The notes: generated by a model from the letters alone, not told the origin. 64,000 nucleotides of DNA from Lutibacter sp. Hel_I_33_5 (GCF_007827455.1 NZ_VISM01000001.1:1589501-1653500); one strand, 5' to 3'; positions 10,097-19,682 are shown, counted from the first letter of the stretch. Made by a program: numbers and translations.

Positions 10097-12340
10097 ATGA
10101 TGTTGAAAAAATATTTTTTATGGTTAATTTTATTGAGCAGTTCTATTCTATTTGCTCAACAAAATACTGTTTCTGGTAAGATTTCTAGTAACGGTGAAGA
10201 ATTACCATATGTGAATGTTTATTTGAAGAAAACCAAAATAGGAACATCTTCAAATGATCAAGGATTTTACAGTTTAAAAAATATACCTAACGGAAATTAC
10301 ACAATGATAATTAGTAGTATTGGTTATAAAACCAAATCACTAAACATCAACCTAAAAAATAATCAGAAACTCATAAAAAACATTTCTCTTTCACAAGACA
10401 ATTCTTTAGATGAAATTGTAATTTCAGGAACTTTAAGACCAGTTAAAAAAGCAGCAAGTCCTGTTCCTGTAGAAATTTACAGCAAGTCTTTTTTTAAGAA
10501 AAATCCTACGCCTTCTATTTTTGAATCCATGCAAAATGTAAATGGAGTTCGCCCACAATTAAATTGTAACGTATGTAATACTGGTGATATTCATATCAAC
10601 GGTTTAGAAGGTCCTTATACGTTTGTATTAATTGACGGAATGCCTATTGTCAGCGGACTTTCTACTGTATATGGTTTAACTGGAATTCCACAAGCCTTAA
10701 TAGAAAGAGTTGAAGTTGTTAAAGGACCAGCTTCTACTTTATATGGTTCTGAAGCTGTTGGAGGTATCATTAATATCATCACCAAAAAACCTACAAACGC
10801 TCCAAAATTAGCAACAGATGTTTTTGCAAGTTCTTGGGGAGAAGTGAATACAGATATTGGTTTACGATACAAAATCTCTGAAAAAACACAAGGTTTGTTG
10901 GGTGTTAACTATTTTAATTTTCAGAATAGAATCGATAATAATAATGACAATTTTACTGATTTAACGTTACAAAACCGAATCTCGATTTTTAACAAAATAA
11001 ACATCGAAAGAGAAAGTAATAAAGTATTTACAATTGCTGGAAGATATGTGTATGAAGATCGTTGGGGTGGCGAATTAGATTGGCAAAAAAAATACAGAGG
11101 TTCTGATATTAAATATGGAGAAAGTATTTATACAAACCGTTGGGAAACTTTTGGAACTTATCAATTACCAACTTCAGAAAACATCAATTTTCAATTTAGC
11201 GCCAACGGACATTATCAAGATTCTTTTTACGGAATGGATGCTTATGACGCCGAACAATTAATTGCTTTTGGACAATTTGTTTACAGCAAGCAAGTAAAAC
11301 AAAATCACGATTTATTAATCGGTTTAGCGTATAGATATACTTTTTATGATGATAATACTTTTGCTACTTTTCTAAATGATGGTATTACAAATAATCCTTC
11401 AGTTACCCATTTACCTGGAGTTTTTATTCAGGATGAAATCAGTTTAAGCAAGAGAAAAAAATTATTACTTGGCGCTCGTTGGGATTATAATAACAACCAC
11501 GGAAGTATTTTTTCTCCAAGGATAAATTATAAGTGGAATTCTAAGGATAATTCTAACATTTTTAGAGCAAGTATCGGTAACGGATTTAGAGTTGCCAATG
11601 TTTTTACAGAAGATCATGCAGCCTTAACTGGTGCTCGTGAAGTTGAATTTGAAGGCGATTTACAGCCAGAAACTTCATGGAATGCCAACATCAATTTTGT
11701 AAAAAAAATAAATACCGAAAATTCCTTTATTACTTTTGATGCAAGTGCTTTTTACACTTATTTTGATAATAGGATTTTACCTGATTACGAAACTGATTTT
11801 AACAAAATTATTTATGCAAATTTAGACGGACATTCCGTTTCTAAAGGAATTTCTTTAAATACAGATATCATCTTTACAAATGGATTAGCAATTAGTGCAG
11901 GCGCTACTTTAATGGATGTTTCAGTTACCGAAAACAACATAAAAACGAGACAATTATTAACCGAAAGTTTTAGCGGAGTTTGGTCTATTTCTTATAAATT
12001 TAATACTAATTTTAAAATAGATTACACTGGTAATTTATACGGTCCAATGCGTTTGCCTTTATTAGGTGATAAAGATAAAAGAGCAGAATTTTCTCCTTGG
12101 TTTAGCGTTCAGAATATACAATTAACAAAAAAGTTTTCTAATAGTTGGGAAGTTTATGGTGGTGTAAAAAACTTGCTAAACTTTACACCTGCAGCCAATA
12201 GTATTAATAGTTCAAATAATCCTTTTGATGTTGGTGTGGATACAGAACAAAATCCAGAATTGGCTTTTGATCCAAGTTATGTATATGCATCCAATCAAGG
12301 TATTAGAGCGTTTTTAGGTGTACGTTATACTTTATTTTAA
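10097..12340 (+). CDS. TonB-dependent outer membrane receptor, probably for metal uptake
   Basis: A 747-residue outer membrane active transporter. After the signal peptide (ending ILFAQQ) comes a carboxypeptidase-regulatory-like beta-sandwich (about 22-105), a plug domain (about 115-230, with LIDGMPI, RVEVVKGPASTLYG and GGIINIIT) and a 22-strand-type barrel ending in aromatic VRYTLF. The plug has a CNVC pair just before DIHINGLEG, which could bind metal or form a disulfide. Promoter and palindrome lie upstream, next to the metal repressor-ZIP operon, and a thioredoxin follows 9 bases downstream. A metal or metal-chelate substrate is inferred from context only. Confidence 0.88.
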   Translation: MMLKKYFLWLILLSSSILFAQQNTVSGKISSNGEELPYVNVYLKKTKIGTSSNDQGFYSLKNIPNGNYTMIISSIGYKTKSLNINLKNNQKLIKNISLSQDNSLDEIVISGTLRPVKKAASPVPVEIYSKSFFKKNPTPSIFESMQNVNGVRPQLNCNVCNTGDIHINGLEGPYTFVLIDGMPIVSGLSTVYGLTGIPQALIERVEVVKGPASTLYGSEAVGGIINIITKKPTNAPKLATDVFASSWGEVNTDIGLRYKISEKTQGLLGVNYFNFQNRIDNNNDNFTDLTLQNRISIFNKINIERESNKVFTIAGRYVYEDRWGGELDWQKKYRGSDIKYGESIYTNRWETFGTYQLPTSENINFQFSANGHYQDSFYGMDAYDAEQLIAFGQFVYSKQVKQNHDLLIGLAYRYTFYDDNTFATFLNDGITNNPSVTHLPGVFIQDEISLSKRKKLLLGARWDYNNNHGSIFSPRINYKWNSKDNSNIFRASIGNGFRVANVFTEDHAALTGAREVEFEGDLQPETSWNANINFVKKINTENSFITFDASAFYTYFDNRILPDYETDFNKIIYANLDGHSVSKGISLNTDIIFTNGLAISAGATLMDVSVTENNIKTRQLLTESFSGVWSISYKFNTNFKIDYTGNLYGPMRLPLLGDKDKRAEFSPWFSVQNIQLTKKFSNSWEVYGGVKNLLNFTPAANSINSSNNPFDVGVDTEQNPELAFDPSYVYASNQGIRAFLGVRYTLF

Positions 12341-12349
12341 ATTTGATTG

Positions 12350-12823
12350 ATGAAAAAAAACATACTTCTTTTTCTGCTTTTCTTTGGATGTTTAACCTTA
12401 AACGCCCAAAATAAAAATATTGAATTAAAAGTTCATACATTTTCTGAGGTTGAAAAATTGCATCAGCAAAACCCAAAAACATTGGTAGTGTTTATCTATA
12501 CAGATTGGTGTAAATTTTGTCATGGAATGAAAAAAACAACTTTTAAAAACGAAAAAGTAATTCAACTTTTAAATGACAACTTTTACTTTGTAACACTAAA
12601 TGCTGAGCAAAAAGAATCGATTACTTTTTTAGGAAAAACATTTGTTTTTAAATCTAATGGAAGTTCAGGCATTCATGAATTAGCAAAAGAACTCGCATTA
12701 AAAAATGGTAGAATCAGTTACCCAACAACAACTATTTTAAATAATAAATTTGAAATTGATTTACAAGTTGATGGCTATATAAATAGTAAGAAGATGACTA
12801 GGTTTTTAAAATCTTTCAATTAA
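12350..12823 (+). CDS. Periplasmic thioredoxin-family protein
   Basis: Exported thioredoxin-fold protein with a signal peptide ending LNAQN and the active-site motif WCKFC in FIYTDWCKFCHGMKK, plus a cis-Pro region SYPTTT. About 157 residues from the ATG at 12350; the in-frame TTG three bases upstream is less likely. It follows the TonB receptor with a gap of 9 bases and shares its transcript, so it may reduce or form the CNVC disulfide of that receptor, or act on an associated metal. Its stop overlaps the stop of the convergent next gene by 4 bases. Confidence 0.85.
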   Translation: MKKNILLFLLFFGCLTLNAQNKNIELKVHTFSEVEKLHQQNPKTLVVFIYTDWCKFCHGMKKTTFKNEKVIQLLNDNFYFVTLNAEQKESITFLGKTFVFKSNGSSGIHELAKELALKNGRISYPTTTILNNKFEIDLQVDGYINSKKMTRFLKSFN

Positions 12824-13419
12824 TCTCTATCCCAAAGTCTTCTTTCTAAGACTCTAGAACCAAAACTATAGACAAAACCTACAGAAACTTGGGCATGAGA
12901 TTTCATACTTTGATATTCGGCTGGAGAAAGTTTATAGGTAAATTGTGTGTTCATCCCTATATGTTGGTGAAACCAGAATGTTGCACCAGAAATAAAATTG
13001 TATGTGTTCGTTAATTTAGAACCAGGTATGGTACTCGGCGCTCCAACAAGGCTTCCACCAATTCCTATATAAGGCACAAAATTTTCGTTAGAATTGTTAA
13101 AATCGTACCGAATAGCCCCATCAATAGAAAAGTAAGAAAAAGCGTTGCCGTAAAAACCTTCAATTCTATCAATTAAACTTAAAGAGAATCCTGCATCTAA
13201 AATTAATCCTTTAGAAAAATACCTTGAAACGTTTATTTTTGTAGTCTGAAAATTGAAATTTTCGCCAATAATCTTAGCATCTTCGTCGTTAAACTTTACC
13301 ATAGCCAAACTATACCCTGCTGTCCATTTACTTTCCTCATTTTGAGAATAAATGATGCCAACACTCAATAAAAAGAACATAAAGCCAATACCTAGCTTTC
13401 CCCCGAAGCTTTTAATCAT
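12820..13419 (-). CDS. Outer membrane beta-barrel protein, function unknown
   Basis: A 199-residue exported protein: signal peptide ending GIIYSQ, then alternating beta strands (WTAGYSLAMVKF, SKGLILDAGFSLSL, FVPYIGIGGSLVG, HAQVSVGFVYSFGSR), as in the small 8-strand OmpA-like or OmpW-like barrels. The region matches the N-terminal barrel of the OmpA-family protein at 1768-3129 in style (GFGL/YIGIGG) but it has no peptidoglycan domain. It ends with a short basic tail RVLERRLWDRD. Monocistronic; convergent with the thioredoxin gene. Confidence 0.75.
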   Translation of the reverse strand: MIKSFGGKLGIGFMFFLLSVGIIYSQNEESKWTAGYSLAMVKFNDEDAKIIGENFNFQTTKINVSRYFSKGLILDAGFSLSLIDRIEGFYGNAFSYFSIDGAIRYDFNNSNENFVPYIGIGGSLVGAPSTIPGSKLTNTYNFISGATFWFHQHIGMNTQFTYKLSPAEYQSMKSHAQVSVGFVYSFGSRVLERRLWDRD

Positions 13420-13515
13420 GTAGATAGTCCTATTAGTTACTTGGTTAATTAACTATATTTCACCAAAAATATTGTTTTTTATTAGAATTAAAAGGATAAT
13501 TTCAAATTAAGAATT

Positions 13516-13523
13516 TATTTTTG
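13516..13523 (+). promoter_or_regulatory. -7 element of mfd
   Basis: TATTTTTG, matching TAnnTTTG, 17 bases before the mfd TTG start (13541). The predicted transcript start near 13530 leaves only about 10 leader bases, which supports the TTG as the true start. No strong -33 box is seen. Confidence 0.5.
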
Positions 13524-13540
13524 CACAAATATTTTTTCCG

Positions 13541-16500
13541 TTGAATACGCAGACAATTGTCAATTCATACCAAAAATCTGCAAAGACAAAGCAGGTTTTA
13601 GACCAACTTCAACAAGAACAAAACCAATTTCAGATTACGAATTTGGTCGGTTCTTCGTTGTCTTTTGTTATTTCAGAAACTTTTAAAGCCATAGAAAAAC
13701 CTTACTTATTAATTTTTAATGATAAGGAAGAAGCTGCCTATTATTTAAATGATTTAGAGCAATTATTAGGCGATAAAAACGTGTTGTTTTATCCGGGTTC
13801 TTACAGAAGACCTTATCAAATAGAAGAAACTAATAATGCTAATGTGTTATTACGTTCGGAAGTTTTAAACAGAATTAATTCCAGAAAAAAACCTGCGGTA
13901 ATTGTTACCTATCCAACAGCGTTATTTGAAAAAGTAGTTACTAAAAAAGAACTTGAAAAAAATACACTAAAAATTAGTATTGCCGATAATTTATCTCTCG
14001 ATTTTGTAAACGAAGTTTTATTCGAATATCAATTTAACCGAGTAGATTTTGTTACCGAACCTGGAGAGTTTTCCGTGAGAGGTGGAATAATAGATGTTTT
14101 TTCTTTCTCAAATGATGAACCATTTAGAATTGAGTTTTTTGGTGATGAAATTGATAGCATTAGAACTTTTGATGTAGAGACCCAACTTTCTTTAGAGAAG
14201 TTGAAGAAAGTAAACATTATGTCTAATGTAGAAAACAAATCTTTGCTAGAACGAAGAGAAAGTTTTCTAAAATACATCTCATCAAAAACTAGAATTTTTG
14301 CTAAAAATGTTGATTTACTTACAGATCTATTAGATAAATTTTATGCAAAAGCAGAAACTTCTTTTACCGAATTATCTTCAGAAATAAAACATGCAAAACC
14401 CGAAGATTTATTTTGTAATGGTGATTTTATAAAAAATCAATTGAGTGATTTTACTGTTGCTCATTTTGGTGCTACGCGTCACGCTGAAACTAGTTCAGCG
14501 TCTCAACAGAATGAGATTCCGAAACAAGTTCGGAATGACAAAATTATTTCTTTCGATACAAAACCTCAACCTTCATTTAATAAAAAGTTTGAGTTACTAA
14601 CGCAAAACTTTAACGAGTTTTCTAATGCTAATTTTACCAATTACATTTTTTGTGCCAACGAAAAACAAGCACAACGTTTTGATGATATTTTTGAAGATTT
14701 AGAAAAAGAAGTAAGCTATCAAACGGTAATTTTTCCTTTATATCAAGGATTTATAGATCTTGATGAAAAAATAGTTTGCTATACCGATCATCAAATTTTT
14801 GAGCGTTATCATAAATTTCGTTTAAAAAACGGATATGCTAAAAAGCAATCCATCACATTAAAAGAATTAAACAATCTTCAAATTGGCGATTATGTAACGC
14901 ATATCGATCATGGAATTGGAAAATTTGGCGGCTTACAAAAAATTGATGTAGAAGGCAAAAAGCAAGAAGCCATCAAACTAATTTATGGAGATCGAGATAT
15001 TTTATATGTAAGTATTCACTCGCTTCACAAGGTTTCTAAATTCAACGGAAAAGACGGAAAGCCTCCAAAAATTTACAAACTTGGTTCTGGAGCTTGGAAA
15101 AAAATCAAACAAAAAACCAAAGCTAGAGTTAAACATATTGCGTTTAATTTAATTCAATTATACGCTAAAAGAAAACTCCAAAAAGGATTTGCTTTTGGTC
15201 CAGATACGCACATGCAACACGAGTTGGAAGGTAGTTTTATGTACGAAGATACGCCTGATCAATTTTCTGCTACGCAGGATGTAAAAACGGATATGGAAAA
15301 AGAGCAACCCATGGATCGATTGGTTTGTGGAGATGTTGGTTTTGGGAAAACAGAAGTTGCTGTAAGAGCTGCTTTTAAAGCCGTTGATAACGGAAAACAA
15401 GTAGCTATTTTAGTACCAACAACCATTTTAGCTTTTCAACATTTCAAAACTTTTTCTGAGCGTTTAAAAGGCTTTCCCATCAAAATAGATTATTTAAATC
15501 GTTTTAGAACTGCAAAACAAAAAACAACAGCAATTGATGGCGTAAATAGCGGTGAAGTTGATATTATTATTGGTACACATCAACTTACAAATCAACGTAT
15601 AAAATTTAAAGATTTAGGTCTTTTGGTGATTGATGAGGAACAAAAGTTTGGAGTTGCCGTAAAAGACAAATTAAAAACCATCAAAGAAAATGTTGATACG
15701 CTAACGTTAACTGCAACGCCAATCCCAAGAACCTTACAATTTAGTTTGATGGCTGCGCGTGATTTATCGGTCATAAAAACACCGCCACCAAATCGTCATC
15801 CTATCGAAACAAACGTGATTCGTTTTTCTGAAGAAACCATTAGAGATGCTATTTCTTATGAGATTTCTAGAGGCGGTCAAGTATTTTTTATCCATAATAG
15901 AATTGAAAACATAAAAGAAGTTGCTGGCTTATTACAACGTTTGTTGCCGAGTGCAAAAATTGGTATTGGTCACGGACAAATGGAAGGCAAAAAACTAGAA
16001 GGTTTAATGCTTGGTTTTATGAATAATGAGTTTGATGTTTTGGTCTCGACCACAATTGTAGAAAGTGGATTGGATGTACCAAATGCCAACACAATCTTCA
16101 TCAATAATGCCAATAATTTTGGCTTGTCGGATTTGCATCAAATGCGTGGTAGAGTTGGGCGTTCTAACAAAAAAGCATTCTGTTATTTTATTACGCCGCC
16201 GTATCATATGATGACGGATGATGCAAGAAAACGAATTACTGCTTTAGAGTTATTTTCTGATTTAGGTAGCGGAATTAACATTGCCATGAAAGATTTAGAA
16301 ATTCGTGGTGCTGGAGATTTATTAGGTGGTGAACAAAGCGGATTTATTAATGACATTGGGTTTGATACCTATCAGAAAATACTACAAGAAGCTATTGAAG
16401 AGTTAAAAGAAAATGAGTTTAAAGAATTGTACTCATCCGAAGTTAAAAAACCAAAAGAGTTTGTAAAAGAAGTAACTATTGATACTGATTTTGAGATTCT

Positions 16501-16921
16501 TTTTCCTGATAATTATGTGAATTCAATCTCAGAAAGATTGAGTTTATATAACAATTTAGGAAGTCTTAAAACCGAAGAAGAATTATTGGTTTTTGAACAA
16601 AATTTAGTGGATCGTTTTGGTGAAATTCCGAATGAAGTGAAAGATCTTTTATATTCGGTTAGAATAAAATGGTTGGCAAAAAAACTAGGTTTAGAAAAAA
16701 TCATTTTAAAACAAAAAAGAATGATTGGGTATTTTGTTTCCGATCAACAAAGTGCATTTTATCAATCGGTACATTTTACAAAAATGCTGCAATACGTTCA
16801 GCGAAATTCTAAAAGTTGTGTGATGAAAGAGAAACAAACTAAAAATGGTTTGCGTCTATTAATTACCTTTATAAAAATAGATTCTGTAAAAACTGCATTT
16901 AATATTTTAGAGAAAATCTAA
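13541..16921 (+). CDS. mfd: Transcription-repair coupling factor
   Basis: Mfd removes RNA polymerase stalled at DNA lesions and recruits UvrA. The 1126-residue protein shows the UvrB-like N-terminal module, the RNA polymerase interacting domain (about 440-510, IGDYVTHIDHGIGKFGG), a superfamily 2 translocase with P-loop GDVGFGKT at about 596-603 and DEEQ near 697, TATPIPRTL, the QMRGRVGRS motif, and a TRCF C-terminal domain. The start is TTG; no in-frame ATG lies upstream. Residues 313-333 are encoded by an inserted palindromic repeat element (14477-14539) that keeps the frame and falls in the variable linker before the interacting domain. The stop overlaps the next gene's ATG by one base. Confidence 0.96.
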   Translation: MNTQTIVNSYQKSAKTKQVLDQLQQEQNQFQITNLVGSSLSFVISETFKAIEKPYLLIFNDKEEAAYYLNDLEQLLGDKNVLFYPGSYRRPYQIEETNNANVLLRSEVLNRINSRKKPAVIVTYPTALFEKVVTKKELEKNTLKISIADNLSLDFVNEVLFEYQFNRVDFVTEPGEFSVRGGIIDVFSFSNDEPFRIEFFGDEIDSIRTFDVETQLSLEKLKKVNIMSNVENKSLLERRESFLKYISSKTRIFAKNVDLLTDLLDKFYAKAETSFTELSSEIKHAKPEDLFCNGDFIKNQLSDFTVAHFGATRHAETSSASQQNEIPKQVRNDKIISFDTKPQPSFNKKFELLTQNFNEFSNANFTNYIFCANEKQAQRFDDIFEDLEKEVSYQTVIFPLYQGFIDLDEKIVCYTDHQIFERYHKFRLKNGYAKKQSITLKELNNLQIGDYVTHIDHGIGKFGGLQKIDVEGKKQEAIKLIYGDRDILYVSIHSLHKVSKFNGKDGKPPKIYKLGSGAWKKIKQKTKARVKHIAFNLIQLYAKRKLQKGFAFGPDTHMQHELEGSFMYEDTPDQFSATQDVKTDMEKEQPMDRLVCGDVGFGKTEVAVRAAFKAVDNGKQVAILVPTTILAFQHFKTFSERLKGFPIKIDYLNRFRTAKQKTTAIDGVNSGEVDIIIGTHQLTNQRIKFKDLGLLVIDEEQKFGVAVKDKLKTIKENVDTLTLTATPIPRTLQFSLMAARDLSVIKTPPPNRHPIETNVIRFSEETIRDAISYEISRGGQVFFIHNRIENIKEVAGLLQRLLPSAKIGIGHGQMEGKKLEGLMLGFMNNEFDVLVSTTIVESGLDVPNANTIFINNANNFGLSDLHQMRGRVGRSNKKAFCYFITPPYHMMTDDARKRITALELFSDLGSGINIAMKDLEIRGAGDLLGGEQSGFINDIGFDTYQKILQEAIEELKENEFKELYSSEVKKPKEFVKEVTIDTDFEILFPDNYVNSISERLSLYNNLGSLKTEEELLVFEQNLVDRFGEIPNEVKDLLYSVRIKWLAKKLGLEKIILKQKRMIGYFVSDQQSAFYQSVHFTKMLQYVQRNSKSCVMKEKQTKNGLRLLITFIKIDSVKTAFNILEKI
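14477..14539. repeat. Palindromic repeat element inserted in frame in mfd
   Basis: Two adjacent hairpins: CGCTGAA/TTCAGCG (14482-14500, loop of 5) and ATTCCGAA/TTCGGAAT (14516-14536, loop of 5). They are flanked by and linked through GTCA...TGAC and TCTCA...TGAGA, which also pair, so the whole 63-base unit is a double-hairpin dyad. It is relatively GC-rich compared with its surroundings. Translated, it adds 21 residues (313-333, ending KQVRND) with no stop. Double hairpins of this type are familiar as dispersed intergenic repeats in many bacterial genomes; location inside a core gene is unusual. Confidence 0.85.
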
Positions 16922-17781
16922 TGGAAAACTCGCACTTAAAAAATCTTTCTGGTTTACTTTTAGGAACACTTTTTATAAGTACTTCAGGTGTTTTAGGGCG
17001 ATATATTGACATGCCCACAGAAGTAATTATTTGGTTTAGATCTTTTTTTGCGATGCTTTTCTTATATGCTTATTGCAGGTATAAAAATATCGATTTAAGC
17101 ATTAAAAAAAGAAAAGACTACGGCCCATTTTTACTTGGCGGCATTTTTATGGCTGCGCATTGGGTTACCTATTTTTATGCGTTAAAACTTTCTAATGTAG
17201 CACTTGGTATTTTATCTTTATATACATTCCCTATTATTATTGCACTCTTAGAGCCAATCTTTTTAAAAGTGAAATTTAATCCAATTTATATTTTATTAGG
17301 ATTAATGGTTTTGGCAGGATTATATATTTTAACGCCAAGTTTTAATATCGAAAGTACCCATACAAAAGGTATTCTTTTCGGTGTTTTTTCAGCTTTTTGT
17401 TACGCAATAAGAATTTTGATTTTAAAGAAACAAGTTGCTAATTACAACGGAACAATGTTAATGTTTTATCAAGTTGTAATTATTAGCGTGCTATTGATTC
17501 CTACATTATTTTTTATGGATTTATCGAATGTGAAAAGTCAATTACCGTATTTACTACTCTTAGCTTTATTAACCACAGCAATTGGCCATAGTTTAATGCT
17601 ACATTCTTTAAAGTTCTTTTCTGCTGCAACAGCTAGTATTATAAGTAGTTTACAACCTATCTTCGGAATTATTTTAGCCTTCTTTTTCTTGAGTGAAATT
17701 CCTTCTATGAATACCTATATTGGAGGTGCATTAATTTTAGCAACAGTTATTATTGAAAGTTTAAGAAGTAAAAATCAATAA
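16921..17781 (+). CDS. EamA/DMT-family membrane transporter
   Basis: Ten-helix inner-membrane transporter of the drug/metabolite superfamily (286 residues), made of two EamA repeats (about 8-138 and 150-282). Typical motifs are present: WVTYFYALKLSNVALGILSLYTFPI in the first repeat (read as two adjacent segments) and LQPIFGIILAFFFLSE in the second. Such proteins usually export amino acids or other small metabolites; the substrate cannot be told. The ATG overlaps the mfd stop (TAATG), so the two genes are translationally coupled. Confidence 0.88.
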   Translation: MENSHLKNLSGLLLGTLFISTSGVLGRYIDMPTEVIIWFRSFFAMLFLYAYCRYKNIDLSIKKRKDYGPFLLGGIFMAAHWVTYFYALKLSNVALGILSLYTFPIIIALLEPIFLKVKFNPIYILLGLMVLAGLYILTPSFNIESTHTKGILFGVFSAFCYAIRILILKKQVANYNGTMLMFYQVVIISVLLIPTLFFMDLSNVKSQLPYLLLLALLTTAIGHSLMLHSLKFFSAATASIISSLQPIFGIILAFFFLSEIPSMNTYIGGALILATVIIESLRSKNQ

Positions 17782-18840
17782 TTATTTGGTACTAATATCT
17801 AAATAATTACGCTTTACAAAATCTAAAATTGTTTCTAATATTTCTCCCATATTATTACATTTTTTAAATGCTAAATCATTGGTGTAATTTCCTACTTCAC
17901 TTTTTAATTGCTCAATATTTTCTGGATAAGAAATACTATCATTTTTCATACATTCTATCAATTCTTCTATTCGATCTTGAAAACTAATCATTCGTTTTGC
18001 AACAATAGAACGTTCTTCAATTTTGTACTGATCTACCGAGTTTTCTTGCAGTCTTTCAGTAACCATTTTTACCATTTTATAGTTCTCTTTAAAAAACTGA
18101 AGGTTGTATACTTTTAGCTTTCCTTCAAAACATTGCTGATCAAAATCAATCGCTCTAATTTTATAAACTATATGATCAAAATCATGCGTTGGAACAACAA
18201 CATAGTTATACGAACGCATATCACCTAACAAACGAATCATTGAACGCTCATTAAATTTCACAAACTCCTTAGCTAATTGTGCTTGCTCGGAAGATGTACA
18301 TTTTGGTAAAAAATCTTTTATAAAATCGTCTCCAGGAATTCCTGCAATATGCTCTTCAATTAAAGTGTCTTTATAGACTAAAAAATTCAAATTATATGGT
18401 GATAACATATGTTCTAACTCCAATCCGTAAACACGTGAAGCATCAGTTTTTTTTACATAAAAATATGTGAAATTATCGTTTAAAATATTCCTGATTTTAA
18501 TACGAAAAGGCTTAGAATTTCCGAACGTACAATAATCAATAGCATCTACATTTAGAAATGGAATAGTATCTTCATTTCCGTTAGAATGCAAAATGGTATA
18601 GATTTTTTTAAGACTTAAATCAATTTCTATACGATCAAATTCTGAGTAATACGTTCGTATCCAAAGTGTGTCTTTATCATTTTTATCATACACTGTAATT
18701 GACCCTTGAAAACGTAATAAATCGTCATAGAAAATAGGGATTTTTATATCTCTATTATATTCTTTTAAATAGATATTCAACATTTCATTCAAAGGAAATG
18801 CTGGTTTCTTTTTAGACATTAATTTTTCTTCTGACGACAT
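17782..18840 (-). CDS. Conserved-looking cytoplasmic protein of unknown function
   Basis: I do not recognise a named domain. The 352-residue protein has no signal peptide or membrane segment. The middle part (about 165-240) reads like a degenerate kinase-type active site: NERSMIRLLGDMRSYNYVVV, then THDFDH and IRAIDFDQQ, recalling the HxDxxxxN / DFD layout of HipA-like or aminoglycoside-type kinases, but spacing is not canonical. The C-terminal third (about 260-350) is helical and could be a coiled coil. Own -7 element at 18858-18865. Abuts the EamA gene end to end with no intergenic base. Confidence 0.6.
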   Translation of the reverse strand: MSSEEKLMSKKKPAFPLNEMLNIYLKEYNRDIKIPIFYDDLLRFQGSITVYDKNDKDTLWIRTYYSEFDRIEIDLSLKKIYTILHSNGNEDTIPFLNVDAIDYCTFGNSKPFRIKIRNILNDNFTYFYVKKTDASRVYGLELEHMLSPYNLNFLVYKDTLIEEHIAGIPGDDFIKDFLPKCTSSEQAQLAKEFVKFNERSMIRLLGDMRSYNYVVVPTHDFDHIVYKIRAIDFDQQCFEGKLKVYNLQFFKENYKMVKMVTERLQENSVDQYKIEERSIVAKRMISFQDRIEELIECMKNDSISYPENIEQLKSEVGNYTNDLAFKKCNNMGEILETILDFVKRNYLDISTK

Positions 18841-18857
18841 TTATCTAGGTATATTGT

Positions 18858-18865
18858 CAAAAGTA
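18858..18865 (-). promoter_or_regulatory. -7 element of the 17782-18840 gene
   Basis: TACTTTTG on the minus strand, 17 bases upstream of the ATG at 18840; fits TAnnTTTG. No convincing -33 box. Confidence 0.45.
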
Positions 18866-18965
18866 ATAATAATTTGTTCAATAACATTTAACATTTTATT
18901 TAACATAATTTTAAAAATATTTCTTCTAGTTTTTTCTAGGTTTAGAACTCGAAACTACTAATACT

Positions 18966-19682
18966 ATGACACGTTTTTTCTTTTTTTTGCTGATTATTTT
19001 CTTTGGATGTAATCAAAAACCATCATTAACAAGTAAACAAATCTTAGAAAAAAGTATAAAAAAACACGACCCTTATAACAATTTAAAAAGTTTAAAATTT
19101 AAACTTCGAATTCAAGAACCAAGAATAAATAATCCTGAAAGATTGTCTATTGTAACTCTTAATAACTCAACAGGTGAATTTGAATTACAAAGAAATAGAG
19201 ATACACATATTTCAACACATAAAATTGATAAAAATGGGGATGCTATAACTTTTTTAGATGATAAAATTGAAAAAGATTCTTTATTAATAAAAAAATACAG
19301 ATTACAACCTAAAAGAAATTCAAATTATAGAAGGTTTTATCAAACCTTTTCTTTACTTCCTATGTCATTGAAAAACGAAAAATTTGATCTTAATGATAAC
19401 GTAGTTGTTGTTGATTTCAATTCTAAAAAAGCTTTTAAATTATCTATAGAATTACAAAAACCTATATTTTCTAAATCCTTAAATTTATTTTTTTCAAAAT
19501 CAGATTATCAATTTTTAGGATTAGAAATTATGTATCCAGAAAATTCTGGAAGAGAAGGGCAAAGAGTAATCTTTGATGGAGTTTTTAATATTGTTGATGT
19601 AAATTTCTCACGCTTTCATCATTGGTTAAATTTAAAAAATGAATACCTTGGTTCAGACATCTTTGTAAAAGAACTTAAGTAG
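18966..19682 (+). CDS. Lipoprotein of unknown function
   Basis: A 238-residue lipoprotein: short signal peptide with lipobox ending IFFGC, then a mature part starting ILEKSIKKHDPYNNL. The ILEKSI..HD..N.W/L opening and a mixed beta fold resemble the DUF6503-type lipoproteins of Flavobacteria, as far as I recall; this is not certain. No catalytic motif stands out. It overlaps the 3' end of dprA by 8 bases, tail to tail. Confidence 0.6.
   Translation: MTRFFFFLLIIFFGCNQKPSLTSKQILEKSIKKHDPYNNLKSLKFKLRIQEPRINNPERLSIVTLNNSTGEFELQRNRDTHISTHKIDKNGDAITFLDDKIEKDSLLIKKYRLQPKRNSNYRRFYQTFSLLPMSLKNEKFDLNDNVVVVDFNSKKAFKLSIELQKPIFSKSLNLFFSKSDYQFLGLEIMYPENSGREGQRVIFDGVFNIVDVNFSRFHHWLNLKNEYLGSDIFVKELK

Noticed and set aside
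13419..13541. Possible small gene or RNA between the barrel protein and mfd
   Set aside because: 122 bases, no open frame of note, only the mfd promoter.
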